Shown in pieces: positions 23,489 through 34,859 of a stretch of 64,000 bases of DNA (position 1 is the stretch's first letter; every line of letters begins with the position of its first letter). The DNA is taken from assembly GCF_000801105.2 (NCBI RefSeq), contig NC_079512.1, forward strand, positions 25,747,848 to 25,811,847. Direction: 5' to 3'. A model generated the notes under the pieces. That model did no database searches. It was not told the DNA's origin and saw nothing but the letters and a program-made list of their open reading frames with translations. This DNA is from Raphanus sativus (taxonomy: Eukaryota > Streptophyta > Magnoliopsida > Brassicales > Brassicaceae). The position numbers and the translations under genes were made by a program.

Positions 23489-23520
23489 ACTAGGTAATGA
23501 TCCGCGCCTTGCGCGGGATG
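23489..23520 (-). mobile_element. Helitron-type 3' terminus (minus strand)
   Basis: Read on the minus strand, the sequence forms a short GC-rich hairpin (CCGCGC AAG GCGCGG), then about 8 bases, then CTAGT. A hairpin followed by CTRRT is the signature of a Helitron 3' end. The body would extend to the right (plus 23520 onward), into AT-rich sequence with many CGGTTCGG-type motifs. The 5' end was not located. Confidence 0.55.
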
Positions 23521-23559
23521 AAAATGCTATATATATAAATATATATATGCATAATAATA

Positions 23560-23960
23560 TTTATTACCCCTGCGAGTTCGGATACTTAGGTTTATTCGGA
23601 TCAGATATTTTTGATTTTGGATAATTTGGTTCAGCCACATATCTACCGAAGTGAACCAAAAAAATTGGTTCGGTTTGGTTTGATTTTTGTTTGATTTTGG
23701 TTTTTAATTTATTTCTGAATTAACCGACTTTTTTTTTGTTTCGGTTAGATTTCAGTGTAGTTTTCCAAAAAATCGAATACTTTCAGTTATATTCGGTTAT
23801 TTTTGGTTATTTTTGATTATTTCGGGTAATTCGGTTCGGGTTTTCGGTTATTTTCGGGTATTTTGAGATATTTTCGGATGTTTGTGGTTTTTTCTATTTT
23901 CAAAAAAAAATCAAAAACCGAACCAAACATAACCAATTCGATAAGTCGCTGCAATTAATA
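23560..23960. repeat. Degenerate TTCGG/CGGTT-rich repeat
   Basis: The stretch is built from variants of TTCGGTT, TTCGGGT and GATTTTGG in close succession, ending with the reverse motif AACCGAACCAAACATAACC. It is low-complexity and repetitive, and it probably forms part of the body of the adjacent Helitron-like element. Confidence 0.45.
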
Positions 23961-24751
23961 CACATCTATACTTTAGCTTAAAAGTATACAGAAGAATATT
24001 TGGTATGTAGTTAACGCATATGTGTATTTTATTTGATCTTCTCAAAATATTGCCTATATATAATGTTTTTAAACCCGACCCGGATACTGGATCAGACGAC
24101 TTCTCGGATCACCGAGTCATTGGGTCCACTGTGGATGAACCACTAGTTAATAAGTAAATAAAATTTATTTTATAATAATATATTGGCCATGAAAAAAAAT
24201 AAGTTAAATATTTCTAATTTTTTTTAAAAAAACATAAAATAATAGTTTGGATATGAATATTTTATGACATCTAAAAAAATATCAGGACTTAAAATTCATA
24301 AATATTTAAATTTCTAATATGAATAATAAATTAAACTTCAAATATAAAATAAACAAAAAGTAAAATATCACTGTAATAAATTGTCAATAAAAAATAATCT
24401 AACATCAAATCACATCAACTAATTTTGGTAGAGATCGGCAGAGAAAGAAGATAATAAAACTGAAAAAGTAAAACCTAATTTTAAAATTGGAAATTTTGAA
24501 TATAAAACAGAATGTAAAAACATAATTAAAATAAAAATGAAAGTAAAAGTTATCTATTGCTTTAACTAGTGGTTCAACTGGTATCAAGTTTCGGGTTTTC
24601 ATGGGTTGTACGGGTTTTTGCAGATTTTAAAATATTGGGTTTTTTACAAAACACAAACCAGATTTTTGTTGGATCACCGTATTTACCGTATGCGGATCTG
24701 GGTCAGGTTTCAAAAGACTACCTTCGTAAGATATAAGCTACGTAATGTGTA

Positions 24752-25452
24752 GAGAAATACTTCGGTTCACTCCTAGAATGAACCTTTAGGTTCACCCAAC
24801 CAATAGGATTTCATTATTTCATATTCATTATCTTTTAAAAAAGAAAACAAAATATTGTCAAGTTTTACTATGTTTTTAAAATAAAAAATAGAAAATAATA
24901 GACCGCAAAAAAGTTATATATTTAAAATACCGTCACCAAAGTACTAAACCCTGAATCACAAACCCTAAATCCTTGATAAACACTAAACCTTTGGATAAAT
25001 CATAAATCTTTGGATTATTTTTTAAAAATATTTTTAACACAGTCAGCAAAATACTAAATCCTAAATACTAAACCCTAAACTCTAAATATTAAACTCTAAA
25101 TCCTTGGGTAAACTCTAAACCCGTGAATAAATCCTAAACCCTAAGGATTTAGAATTTATCCAAGTGATTGGGATTTATCAAGGGTTTATGATTTATCCGA
25201 AAGTTTAGGGTTTAGGATTTAGAGTTTAGGGTTTAGTGTTTGTCTGACGGTATTAAAAGTAATTTTTTAAAATGTGTTTTTGTTTGCAATTAATATTATT
25301 TTTATTTATTTATAATTTTTAGTTTAAAAACATAATATAACTTGAAAATATTTTGTTTCCTTTTTTAAAAAGATAATGAATATGAAATAATGAAATCATA
25401 TTGGTTGGGTGAACCTAAAAGTTCACTCTAGGGGTGAACCTAAGAATTTTTC
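24752..25452. mobile_element. Mutator-type MITE with long inverted repeats and a 9-bp target duplication
   Basis: The 701-bp element starts GAGAAATACTTCGGTTCAC and ends with the imperfect reverse complement of that sequence; the inverted repeats extend for about 80-90 bp (GTTCACCCAACCAATA, TTTCATTATTTCATATTC). Both sides carry the 9-mer TAATGTGTA (24743-24751 and 25453-25461), the target-duplication length typical of Mutator-like elements. No coding sequence is present. The core has many variants of CCCTAAA/TTTAGGG in both orientations. Confidence 0.85.
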
Positions 25453-25479
25453 TAATGTGTACATTCATAAAAGATTTAT

Positions 25480-25855
25480 TCTTGGGTTCACCCCTAAAGT
25501 GAACCTTTAGGTTCATCAACCAAAAAGATTCAAATATTTCATATTTAAAATTATGATTCATCTAACGGTTTAGAGTTTACCCAAGGGTTCCAGATTTACC
25601 CAAAAATTTAGTGTTTAAGATTTAGGGTTTAGGTTTTTATTAAATTTTTTTTAAAAAAATTTAAAACTGTGATTCATCCAACGGTTTAGAGTTTACCCAA
25701 AAGCCCCGGATTTATCCAAAGATTTAGGGTTTTAGGGTTTAGGATTTAGGGTTTAGAGTTTTATTAATTTTGTTTTTTGCAACTACTAATGTTTTTATTT
25801 ATTTTTAGCTATTTATTTGAAAACATAATATAATTTAACAATATTTTGTTTTCTA
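25480..25855. mobile_element. Truncated relative of the preceding Mutator-type MITE
   Basis: It begins TTCTTGGGTTCACCCCTAAAG, the same terminal repeat as the element ending at 25452, and carries two short TTTAGGG-rich segments. It stops near AATATTTTGTTTTC, the point where the right inverted repeat should start, so the right end is lost. Confidence 0.65.
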
Positions 25856-25906
25856 ATCAGCTCTTACAAAGTAAATGGTTTGCCTTTACGTTCACGCACA
25901 ATATAA

Positions 25907-25928
25907 ACTAGATAATGATCCGCGCGGG
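25907..25928 (-). mobile_element. Second Helitron-type 3' terminus (minus strand)
   Basis: On the minus strand this reads CCCGCGCGGATCATTATCTAGT, nearly the same last bases as the terminus at 23489-23520 but with a shorter hairpin. It implies a second element of the same family lying to the right. Confidence 0.45.
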
Positions 25929-25929
25929 T

Positions 25930-28900
25930 TTATCTTTTGATTCACATATTTTATATACATGTTGTATATTATTTAAGATTTTTAATATAAAAAGTTAGAA
26001 TGATCCGGAACCAGAAAAAATCGACCCGGACAAAAAAAAACCAAATACCTACTTAGATCCAAATGTTGAGAACTCGAAAAACTCATACCTGAAATGAACA
26101 TATTTATACCGATCCAGTAAGCTAAATTTCAAACATAATATCTTTTGTTATATTTTTAATTCATTTTTTGGGTTGGTGAGAGTTACTATTTATTCGGAAG
26201 ATTTTTGGCTAATTTAATGGTATATATTCGTAGGTTTTTTTTTTTCTGAACAGGAAAAAAAAAGATTTGGGTCTTGATTAAATTTATCTTATATAACAAA
26301 TTGCTGCTATAAATATTTTTTATAAAAACTAATTTATAACAGTAATATCATTTTTGTTATAAATCAGTATATCATGGTTTATAGGTTAAAAGTATAGAGT
26401 TAGTCGTCTTCATAGTATTGCTAATATTGATAGATGCAAGTTAATGAATACAAATAATATATTGTATTATTAGTAATCTGTCGTATAGTATTATATGTTA
26501 GTAGATGTATTATTAATAATCTATCTTATAGTATAATATGCTAGTGGATGTATCTAACTTATAGTAAAATATATGCAATATAAGGAAATAATGTTTGATA
26601 TTAATTATTTATAAAAAGGCATGTTTAATAATAAGTAGATTAATATAGCATTAATTACATAAGGTCCAACTTTAAAATCAACCTAGAAGAAGTTGTAATG
26701 TTTCTGTTTTAATAAGATAGATGACATTAATGTTAACCAAATAGAGTCCAAGTTATCATATCACACCAACCATGAAGTTAACCAAACCGAAATCATAAAC
26801 TTTATCCCTTATGTCGTATATTAACCAACCCATTTTTACATGACCACACCATGTTTTATCATGAGCTTATTTTGATCTTTATCAACTCTAGTGAGCTTTC
26901 ATTTGGACTGAATTATGTATTATCTTACGTTTGAAGTCAAAAGATAGGAATATGAACCTGGTCACATATATTTTAGCGTAATTATATGGTTTATATAATC
27001 AACTTAGTCAAATAAGTGAACTACATCCAATTCTGATACTTCATACGTGTTGAGTTTATTCATGTATGGAATTGAATTCTATTGAATTAGTTGGTCTGAA
27101 CAGATTATGTAACATGTTCTTGCCAAAAAGCTATTATATTGAGAACACATACTGAAACTTCAAACGTGTCATTTGTTATATATATTGTTGAGTTATGTTT
27201 AGTTAGTTTGTATTTCAGATTATGTAACATGTTATTAAGTTGATAAGACTTTCTCAATTAGAAGTGAAACTTTGTAATATTGAACAAACAATTATATAGT
27301 TATAGTGATGATAATGATTATGCTTATTTTATTTTAGCAAGTGTCAAACAAATATGTAATTGTTGGAAGAAATAATTTCTCATTCGTAATGGAGTTAGAA
27401 GAAGGAACTTTGCAATGAATTTTGCAATCATCAATGTGCCGTTTGGTTCAGCACAAATATTTAATGACCCGGTTATGATATCGTTACAAAACATAATAAT
27501 ATAAAGTTGGTTGATAGTGGCATTGAACGTAATATCTCTAGTACTTAAAGCCTTTTTAATTGAGCCTGTGAGAAGTTTTGTGAGAATGACACCTCAGCAC
27601 TAATTATAATGTTATAACTTAAAAAATATTATTCTTTTAATATATAGGGGATTAGTGTACCATGATAATAAGAAATGAAATAATCACTGAAGTTTTATAT
27701 CAAACGTAATGTTTACGATCTAATGACCCATAGTGCCATACAAAGTTGAAACATTACTTTCACAAAAATTATCAGTAACATGTGATGAAAGCAGATTCAT
27801 CATAACCCAATGTGTGCCCCCTATTCTATTATTATTAGAATCACTATTTTAATCTTGAAGATTTGACACGTCTTCATTCCAATTAGTTGTTATGATTATA
27901 ATGTGGATCAAATTAAACATAATATAAAATACTCCCTTGTTAGTGGGTAAAGAGTTATAAAATTATAACAATATAATGTTGTCGCATTAACCTGTGTCCT
28001 TGGATATACTGGTAATGACGCTTTACTATATTATTATACGCTTTCAATGCATGTTTGAGGCTTAGGCCAATGCATGCCTCATTTGAGAATTTATACTATA
28101 TGATTCATTTTTTTAATTATTATTGGCTATGTAAGTAACTGAAATGGCAAGAATATTGGATTTTTTTTGTTTTTTTTTGACAACATATTTTGGAAAATAA
28201 TGGATTTTTCAACATCTTAATTTTAGGAATTCGGTATGGAATATTCCAGTTGTATATTAAAAATTAAAGCTACCACAGCAGTATAGTAAGGAGATTAAGA
28301 GACACCAAACATTTAAACTGATCATAGATGAGTGGGATGAAGATTTGTCATTTGACAAATCACGAGACGCGACATACCATATCTTAATAATCCACGTGTG
28401 AAGTGAAAGTTTTCAGCTTCTGTCCAAAAAAAAATGCAGATGCTCTCTATTCCTATTCTTTGGCCTTATCTTTTTGATATTTTACTTATCATTCTCATTA
28501 TTTGTACTTGCCTGTGATCCGTACGCATAATCCCATTATCACATCTCTTCCTGTTTTCGTAGTTAACGTTATAGCTTCTTACGTATCATCCTTTGTCATT
28601 TACCCTCCAAATATCGATACCTTAATGTACTATTCATAAAGCAAACTTGTCTCTCTTCTCCATCCATCCCTTACATTTTTTTTCTTAATACCAATGAGTG
28701 AAAAAAGTTTTAGAACACTTTTGCAAATATGAACAGTTATTAAATAGACTGGTAATAAGAATATATCTAAAATCCTGCCAAATCCATATATGCCACAGAT
28801 GAATCAGCATAAGTTTTTTTTTCCAGAAAATTATAACTGGGAAATGTGAACATAGCAACACACAGCTATAAAACCGCAGATGACATCCATGGAAAAGAGT

Positions 28901-29047
28901 AATTGATTTTTTTTACTATATTTTAGAAGAACGATAATTTGATAATTTGCTTTTTTTTTGACTAAACGTTGTCGTTCTATGTATAAGCTGTGACACAAGT
29001 CTTATATACGTTCACTTCAAGATATCCGATCTTATTAGGGTTCCACC
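25930..29047. other. Intergenic, AT-rich, upstream of the F-box gene
   Basis: I see no coding sequence. The region probably contains the body of the Helitron-like element ending at 25907 and, at its right end, the promoter of the F-box gene. A weak tandem repeat is noted separately. Confidence 0.45.
26463..26565. repeat. Degenerate tandem repeat, unit about 50 bp
   Basis: The phrase TATTATTAGTAATCTGTCGTATAGTATTATATGTTAGTAGATG recurs with changes as TATTATTAATAATCTATCTTATAGTATAATATGCTAGTGGATG. Two full copies and a partial third are visible. Confidence 0.5.
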
Positions 29048-30271
29048 ATGAAAACACGGCGGCGGAAGCTCTTGGAGGATCGTCAAACCATCGTTGGGCG
29101 ATCCAATGCTGACGAGAACTCATCGCCGATGCCAAATGATCTCATGTACGAAATATTCTTGAGATTGTCGCCAAAATACATAGCGAGATGCCGTTGCGTC
29201 TCGAAGCTATGGTCTTCCATACTTGACCATCAAGATTTCACGGATCAGTTTCTGAAACAATCTTCTCTTCGTCCTCGACTCTTGTTCGTCTGCCTATATG
29301 GCAGCAAAGTATCCTTCTTCTCCTCGCCTCAGCCTCAAAACCCAGATGAGAACACGCCTCCTACAACCGCCAGCCATCATATGAGTTTACACTTAAATGA
29401 TGTGTATCAGATACATAGTCCTATAAGTGGTTTGGTCGGTATAGGAGATTTCAGTATCTTAAACGGAAGGAAAAGACCAGCGACGACCTCTGTGATATGT
29501 AACCCTAGCACAGGACAATCCTGCACTTTACCGAGGATAAAGACAAGGAAGAAGCATGAGATGAGAAGCTTTTTTGGGTATGATCCAGTTGGGAAGCAAT
29601 TCAAGGTCTTGTCAATGACATTGTCACATGGTAACGCCATCTCTGAGGAGCACCATGTCCTGACGCTAGAAACTGGGAAACTTTCATGGAGATTGATTGA
29701 ATGTTGTGTACCTCATCATCCAGAACATGAATCTGTATGCATTGATGGTGTTTTGTATTACAGAGCTGCACCCAACATGTCTTCTTCCATGGATGAATTT
29801 ATGATAGTTTGCTTTGATTTTAGGTCTGAGAAGTTCAGCTTTATTAAAGCTACTGAACCTGGAGAAGTGCATCGTGTACCAAGTCTGAATCTGATCAACT
29901 ACAAGGGTAAATTGGCTTCACTAAAGCCGAATGGGTCTAATTATTTTTCTAGAGAAAATACAAGTTTTGAGATGTGGGTTTTGGATGACCTAGAAAAAAA
30001 GGAGTGGTCCAAGCATAGTTACCCACTTCCTCCTCAGTGGCAGAGTGTAGTTCCAAATTATATTTTAAAGTGTGTTGGAGTGACTGGTTCAAATGAAATT
30101 GTGTTCTCAGAGGACATTCCATCCAACCCTTTCTATGTTTTTTACTACAGTCTCGAGAAGGAAACTATCAGAAGAGTTGAAATCCAAGGAATGGGAGGGT
30201 ATCTGAAACATAGACTTTACACATTTCTAAACCATGTAGAGAATGTGAAGGTTATGAAAGATGTTTTATGA
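29048..30271 (+). CDS. F-box protein with F-box-associated (FBA) domain
   Basis: A single-exon frame of 407 residues. The F-box lies at about residues 28-60 (MPNDLMYEIFLRLSPKYIARCRCVSKLWSSIL), preceded by a basic N-terminus. The rest matches the type-3 F-box-associated interaction domain typical of Brassicaceae: SGLVGIGDF, VICNPSTGQSCTLPRI, SFFGYDPVGKQFKVLSM, VCIDGVLYYRA, MIVCFDFRSEKFSFI, LINYKGKLASL, FEMWVLDDLEKKEWSKHSY. Such proteins are substrate receptors of SCF ubiquitin ligases; the F-box binds SKP1/ASK and the FBA domain binds an unknown target. This family expands rapidly, is usually weakly expressed, and here has no obvious counterpart in the syntenic Arabidopsis order, so it may have moved in. 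The start codon context is TCCACCATGA. Confidence 0.92.
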   Translation: MKTRRRKLLEDRQTIVGRSNADENSSPMPNDLMYEIFLRLSPKYIARCRCVSKLWSSILDHQDFTDQFLKQSSLRPRLLFVCLYGSKVSFFSSPQPQNPDENTPPTTASHHMSLHLNDVYQIHSPISGLVGIGDFSILNGRKRPATTSVICNPSTGQSCTLPRIKTRKKHEMRSFFGYDPVGKQFKVLSMTLSHGNAISEEHHVLTLETGKLSWRLIECCVPHHPEHESVCIDGVLYYRAAPNMSSSMDEFMIVCFDFRSEKFSFIKATEPGEVHRVPSLNLINYKGKLASLKPNGSNYFSRENTSFEMWVLDDLEKKEWSKHSYPLPPQWQSVVPNYILKCVGVTGSNEIVFSEDIPSNPFYVFYYSLEKETIRRVEIQGMGGYLKHRLYTFLNHVENVKVMKDVL

Positions 30272-32965
30272 CTTTATAATGGAGCTAGTTCGGCTGGCTC
30301 TAAGTTCTCATCTTATGGATCACATGAATATCTTACTAGCGCCCTTTATCTTTCCGCTGGTTTTGTGTTGTTCTCTTGACTATTATATGTATGCATGTTT
30401 TCTAAATGCATACCATTTATCCTGTGTTATAGTGGTTCGTGAATGTTTGTTATAAGCTAAGCCAAGGGAATAAAATAAAGTGAGTAACACACAAGCAACA
30501 CGTAACCAAGATCCCTAGATGCACATACTTACATCAGACATGTCGTTTTTCTTAACTTTAGCCAACAGAAATTGCCCTTCTTGATATAGAAAACGTCATG
30601 CGTGTTCTTTACCCTATGATAAATAAAAGCCTTGCGGTTTCACTAGTTTGATCGACTCAACGTTTTGTTGTTTATATAAGAAACGTGAAACAGTGTTTCG
30701 TGCCGTAAAGCTCTGTTGATGCAAAGACAGTATGTCAACTTCTTTTGTGGAGTTGTACAAACAGAATCACTTCTTTCTCTCTATCTCACTTTTTTATGAG
30801 AAATTCTCTAAGATATCCATTTTAGGCTTTAAAGTTAAGGACTAGGGTTTTGGAGAGGAAGAGGGAAAGGGCTGGGGTTTTTAAAAAATTAATATAAAAA
30901 AATAAATATACAAACTTAAAAATAACTTTTAAAAAAATAGTTTCTAATTTTTTTCGAATTTTAATAAGAAATTTGAAAAAATAATTTTTTTTCAAAAATA
31001 GAAAATATTCAAATTTGAAAAAATATAATTTGAAACTATAAAACATTATTTTTATTTTTATTTTTATTTTATTATTTATTTATATTTATGTCTATATAAA
31101 ACAAATGACATAAGAATATTTTGTCTACTTAATGAAATTTCTTTTGATCATTTTTTATGTTGGAAACTTTTTTCGATAGAAAAATTAAGAAAACTACTTA
31201 GGAGAATTGCTCTTTTTATATCTAATACTTCATCCGTTTTTCAATAAGTGTCTACTAATAAATTCATATTTAATGGATGATTAATTAAATGAAATAATTT
31301 AAATAAAAATCTATTGGTTATTCAAAAGGATAAAAATGGATTTAATATACAAAATTGCATTGGAATTGCAAAATGATACTTATTTTGAAACAAAATAAAA
31401 AATATAAACTAATTTTTATTATGAAACAAAGGAATATTTTTAACATGTACGTGTTGCTCAAGAACTCCTCTAAGAATCTTTTTTTTTCCTCTAAGAATCT
31501 TTCATCAATTAATATTTTAAAAATAAGAAAAAAATAAGGGGATAATTTGAAAAATACTTTGTTTATAGTTTTTTAACGTCTGATTAATTATACATTGCAT
31601 GCATCTATAAGAAATATTACATAGACGATTATACAATCGGCAATTCTATCATCATAACACGTCTGATTGCGACACTCTGAACCGTGCTATGAGATCTATA
31701 TTCGATGATATGCAATGCTCCATACTGAAGATCTCTTATAACTATTTTTTCCATAAACTGCATAATTTGTATTTTCTAGGGTTTGAACTTTATACATTCT
31801 GTAGAATCATTAATAAGCCATTAGTCAAACCGCTGGACTAAGGAGATTTCCACAAACTGCATTTTTTTTTTAGAAATTGCCAAAAATATTACATTCATAA
31901 TATCAGTTTTCATGTTTACCTGAACCACTTTTACCAAAATGATATTTAAAACTTAAGAGTTAACTAATAAATATAAAATTAATTACTCAAAAATATTATT
32001 TTATTTTTAAAATAGTTTTAAAAATAATTTTTCGAATTTCAAAAAGAAAACTAAAAAAATAAAAAATAAAAATTGAAAAGAAAATTCAAAAATAAAAATT
32101 TGTTAAAAAAATTTGAATTGTGTGGGAGAGAGGGCTCATAGTATTTTTATATTTATTTATTTAAATAATTATTTATTATATATAAAGAAAATAAGGATAT
32201 AAGAGTTTTTTGACTCTTAATGAAAAAATATATTTTTTGAAATGTGAATGGAATTTTACAAACTTATTAGACTAAGTAAAAAAATTAATATAATATAATG
32301 TGAAGTAAATATTACACTTTATATGGAGAAAGTCCATAGACTAATTAAGTAAATGATGAAAGCTTTTTACTTGAGGATTAATCTAAATTTATTTAATGAC
32401 ATATGGCTTAATTTAAGTAAATTTGGTGACCAATTTAACTTAGTGATTAAATTATTTAATTTAGTGACAAATGGCTAATGATAAAACTCACTTGGGTGTC
32501 TAACCTTGGTGACTTAACAACAAATGTCAAAAACTTAAACAAACTCAATGATACATATGAAGTTGCTTTATGGCTAAATTTTGTGAATTTCTAATATAAA
32601 TAAACATCTCATATCTCTATTAAAAACACACTGATATTCTTGAGACTCAAAATTCATACATAAACTTCGCATACAAAGTTCCAGCAATACCTCAAATCTT
32701 TCAAAATAAGTTTTGAGAGTAGAGTGTAATAGTTAATATCATGTTTTGGGTGATGTAAAACAGTCTCACTTAGTTTTATTTGAGACTCAAAATCGTATAG
32801 AAACCATTTCATCTACAAACGATTTATTGAGTTAAAAAAAGTGATCAAATCACGACTTTGTGTATTCGTCTTTTATATCGGTTTTCAAATGTTTTTTTAC
32901 CGCTTTATATTATCGTTGTCATTATAAATTCTAGGAGTCCTAATAAATTCGTCACGAGCTGAAAT
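30272..32965. other. Intergenic, very AT-rich; no gene seen
   Basis: This holds the 3' flank of the F-box gene, then poly(A/T)-rich sequence. Near 31870-31940 a motif (AGAAATTGCCAAAAATATTAC .. CATGTTTACCTGAACCAC) matches the terminal repeat of the Mutator-type MITE at 60545-61013, so it may be a degraded copy of that family. A degenerate Stowaway-like element is listed separately. Confidence 0.5.
31225..31436. mobile_element. Degenerate Stowaway-like MITE
   Basis: It starts TACTTCATCCGTTTTTCAATAAGTG and ends with ATTATGAAACAAAGGAATA, which resembles the CTCCCTCCGTTTC inverted repeat of Stowaway elements. The interior is AT-rich. The ends are divergent and the target duplication is not clear. 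Confidence 0.4.
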
Positions 32966-33863
32966 ATGCATTGTAACAAAGACGACGCGTTGAAATGCCT
33001 GAAGATCGGCAAGGACGCGATGGAGACAGGGCACCGATCTCGCGCTTTGAAGTTTCTGGAGAAACCTCGTCGTCTCGATCCGTCTCTCCCGATCGATGAT
33101 CTCGTCTCAGATCTGAATAACCAGGCGGAGGAGGAGGAGGAGGATTCGTCTCGATCCGCCTCCGCTAACGTATCGCCTGATCCGTCAGATCAGCCTTCTC
33201 TTCGTCAACGTCCATCATCATCATCCACGACTGAAGAACAACGAGCGATCGTGAGGGAGATCAAATCGAAGGAGGCCTACTACGAGATTCTCGGATTGAG
33301 AAACACGTGTTCAGTCGAAGATGTGAGGAAGGCGTATCGGAAACTCTCATTGAAGATTCATCCCGACAGGAACAAGGCGCATGGTTCAGAAGAAGCGTTC
33401 AAATCCATCTCCAAGGCGTTCCAGTGCCTAAGCAACGAAGACGCTAGGCGGATGTACGACGTCGTTGGCTGCTCCTATGATGAGCCGGCTTATCTACCAA
33501 GGAGACAACAACACGACGACGAATTCTCCGGAATGGCTAATCAAGGCTCTGATGATATACCTCGTGTGGTGGTGATCCTCCTCCTGATGCTTCCGGTCGT
33601 GTTGTTCTTACTCGCTATCTGCAACGCAGCAGTACGAGCACAAGTTCACCATGCATAGAGGGGTTAATTACTTTGTGAGATCGGACAAGTTCGAGGAGGA
33701 ATACCCGATGAATAGCCGCGGGAGACAGAGGGTTGAAGGAGATAAGAGATTACTTGTCTGCATTGGGATATCATTGTCGGGATGAGCTTAAGAGACAACG
33801 CTGGGGTTATGTCCCCGAGAATTACACATGATGCGGAGGTTTGATTCAGCTGGCGTTGCTTAA
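32966..33863 (+). pseudogene. DnaJ (J-domain) gene, decayed at its 3' end
   Basis: The open frame of 230 residues starts MHCNKDDALKCLKIGKDAMETG and carries a J domain at about residues 105-170 with the HPD motif (LKIHPDRNKAHG). It resembles the Arabidopsis ER-type DnaJ At5g05750 (about 290 residues, DUF1977 C-terminus). The glycine-rich middle part is missing. A hydrophobic segment (VVVILLLMLPVVLFLLAI) survives, but the frame ends at VRAQVHHA. The normal C-terminus continues downstream in other frames: QYEHKFTMHRGVNYFVRSDK, then DYLSALGYHCRDELKRQRWGY, then MMRRFDSAG before a stop at 33861-33863. At least three frameshifts (near 33600, 33738 and 33828) are therefore needed. An intronless structure matches the family. 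A truncated co-chaperone could still be made from the first frame, but loss of function is more likely. Confidence 0.8.
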
Positions 33864-34859
33864 ACCCATCCAAGTGAGAGAGTAGAGACTTGAGCACCAA
33901 GTTATGTGTGAATGTGATTATTTATATATTTGACATGTGTAATTATTTATATTCGTAGCAAGACTGCTTGTACTGGTAGAAAAAATTTGTAACTTTTTGA
34001 ACTCCAGTTTATCCACACACATACTCCGATCATCTTCAACGTTTGAGAGAGTGAATGAAACCCCTTCGATCCCTGAACATTGATCCTGTGTAATGGTCAG
34101 AATTGGATAAGGATCACTGGGCAAAGCTTGATCAATTTTCCTCGGATGGTAAGCTCCATTCTAGAGTAGCGATAGATGGTAGGAGACAGAGACAGTTTAA
34201 ACATAAAACATTGTATGTTGTTTTTACTGTTGTTGAACCGTGTCCCGTTTTATTATATGGCAGTCGTAAGGTGTGGTGTTTAATAAAAAGATACGATTAC
34301 TCGATGAGAGGTAACCGAACCGGACCGAATGGAAGTAACCGAAGCAATGCCTGTGTTTAAAAACCAATTCCTTAATTGAGGCAACAATGATCCTTTTTTT
34401 CTTTTTCTTTTTTTTGTGCACAAAGGCAACAAAGATTCTTCATATCTATATGTAACAAATAATTTAATTAACTAGAGTATTTCCAACCTATTGTAATCTG
34501 TTTGTTTTATAATATTCTCTTGTTATCCTTAATTGTATGCGATTTTTTAATAATTGGTGTAACAAGGTTAATTAACGGTTTAGCCGAAAAAAAGACACGA
34601 TATAACCAGGGTTAATGTTGTTACGAGTTTCCTCATCCCAGTCACATGATAGTTAGGGATCATAATGTCAGTCACTGCAACTGCTTAAGTCCTACACCAA
34701 CCTAGTCCATTACTTCTCTGATAATTTTTGATGTTTTATTTCATTAATATTCTTATGACATCAATACCAATACCGAGCTCTTAACATATAACTCCGCATA
34801 TTGGATCTCATGTCTTCATTTTTTTCGCATCCACTAGAGTTGTTAATATGAAAACCCAT
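33864..34859. other. Intergenic; no gene seen
   Basis: I see only short frames with no recognisable domains. SYP31 (At5g05760), expected here from the Arabidopsis order, is not present in any frame I could read. Confidence 0.5.

Noticed and set aside
24900..25260. CCCTAAA/TTTAGGG motifs as a telomere fusion point
   Set aside because: Head-to-head orientation is suggestive, but the motifs are degenerate and lie inside a complete MITE.
31775..31850. tRNA-like GGGTTTGAAC stretch
   Set aside because: No acceptor or anticodon stem can be formed around it.
34103..34360. Open frame of 85 codons after the DnaJ relic
   Set aside because: No domain, poor codon character, and no sign of the expected SYP31 gene.
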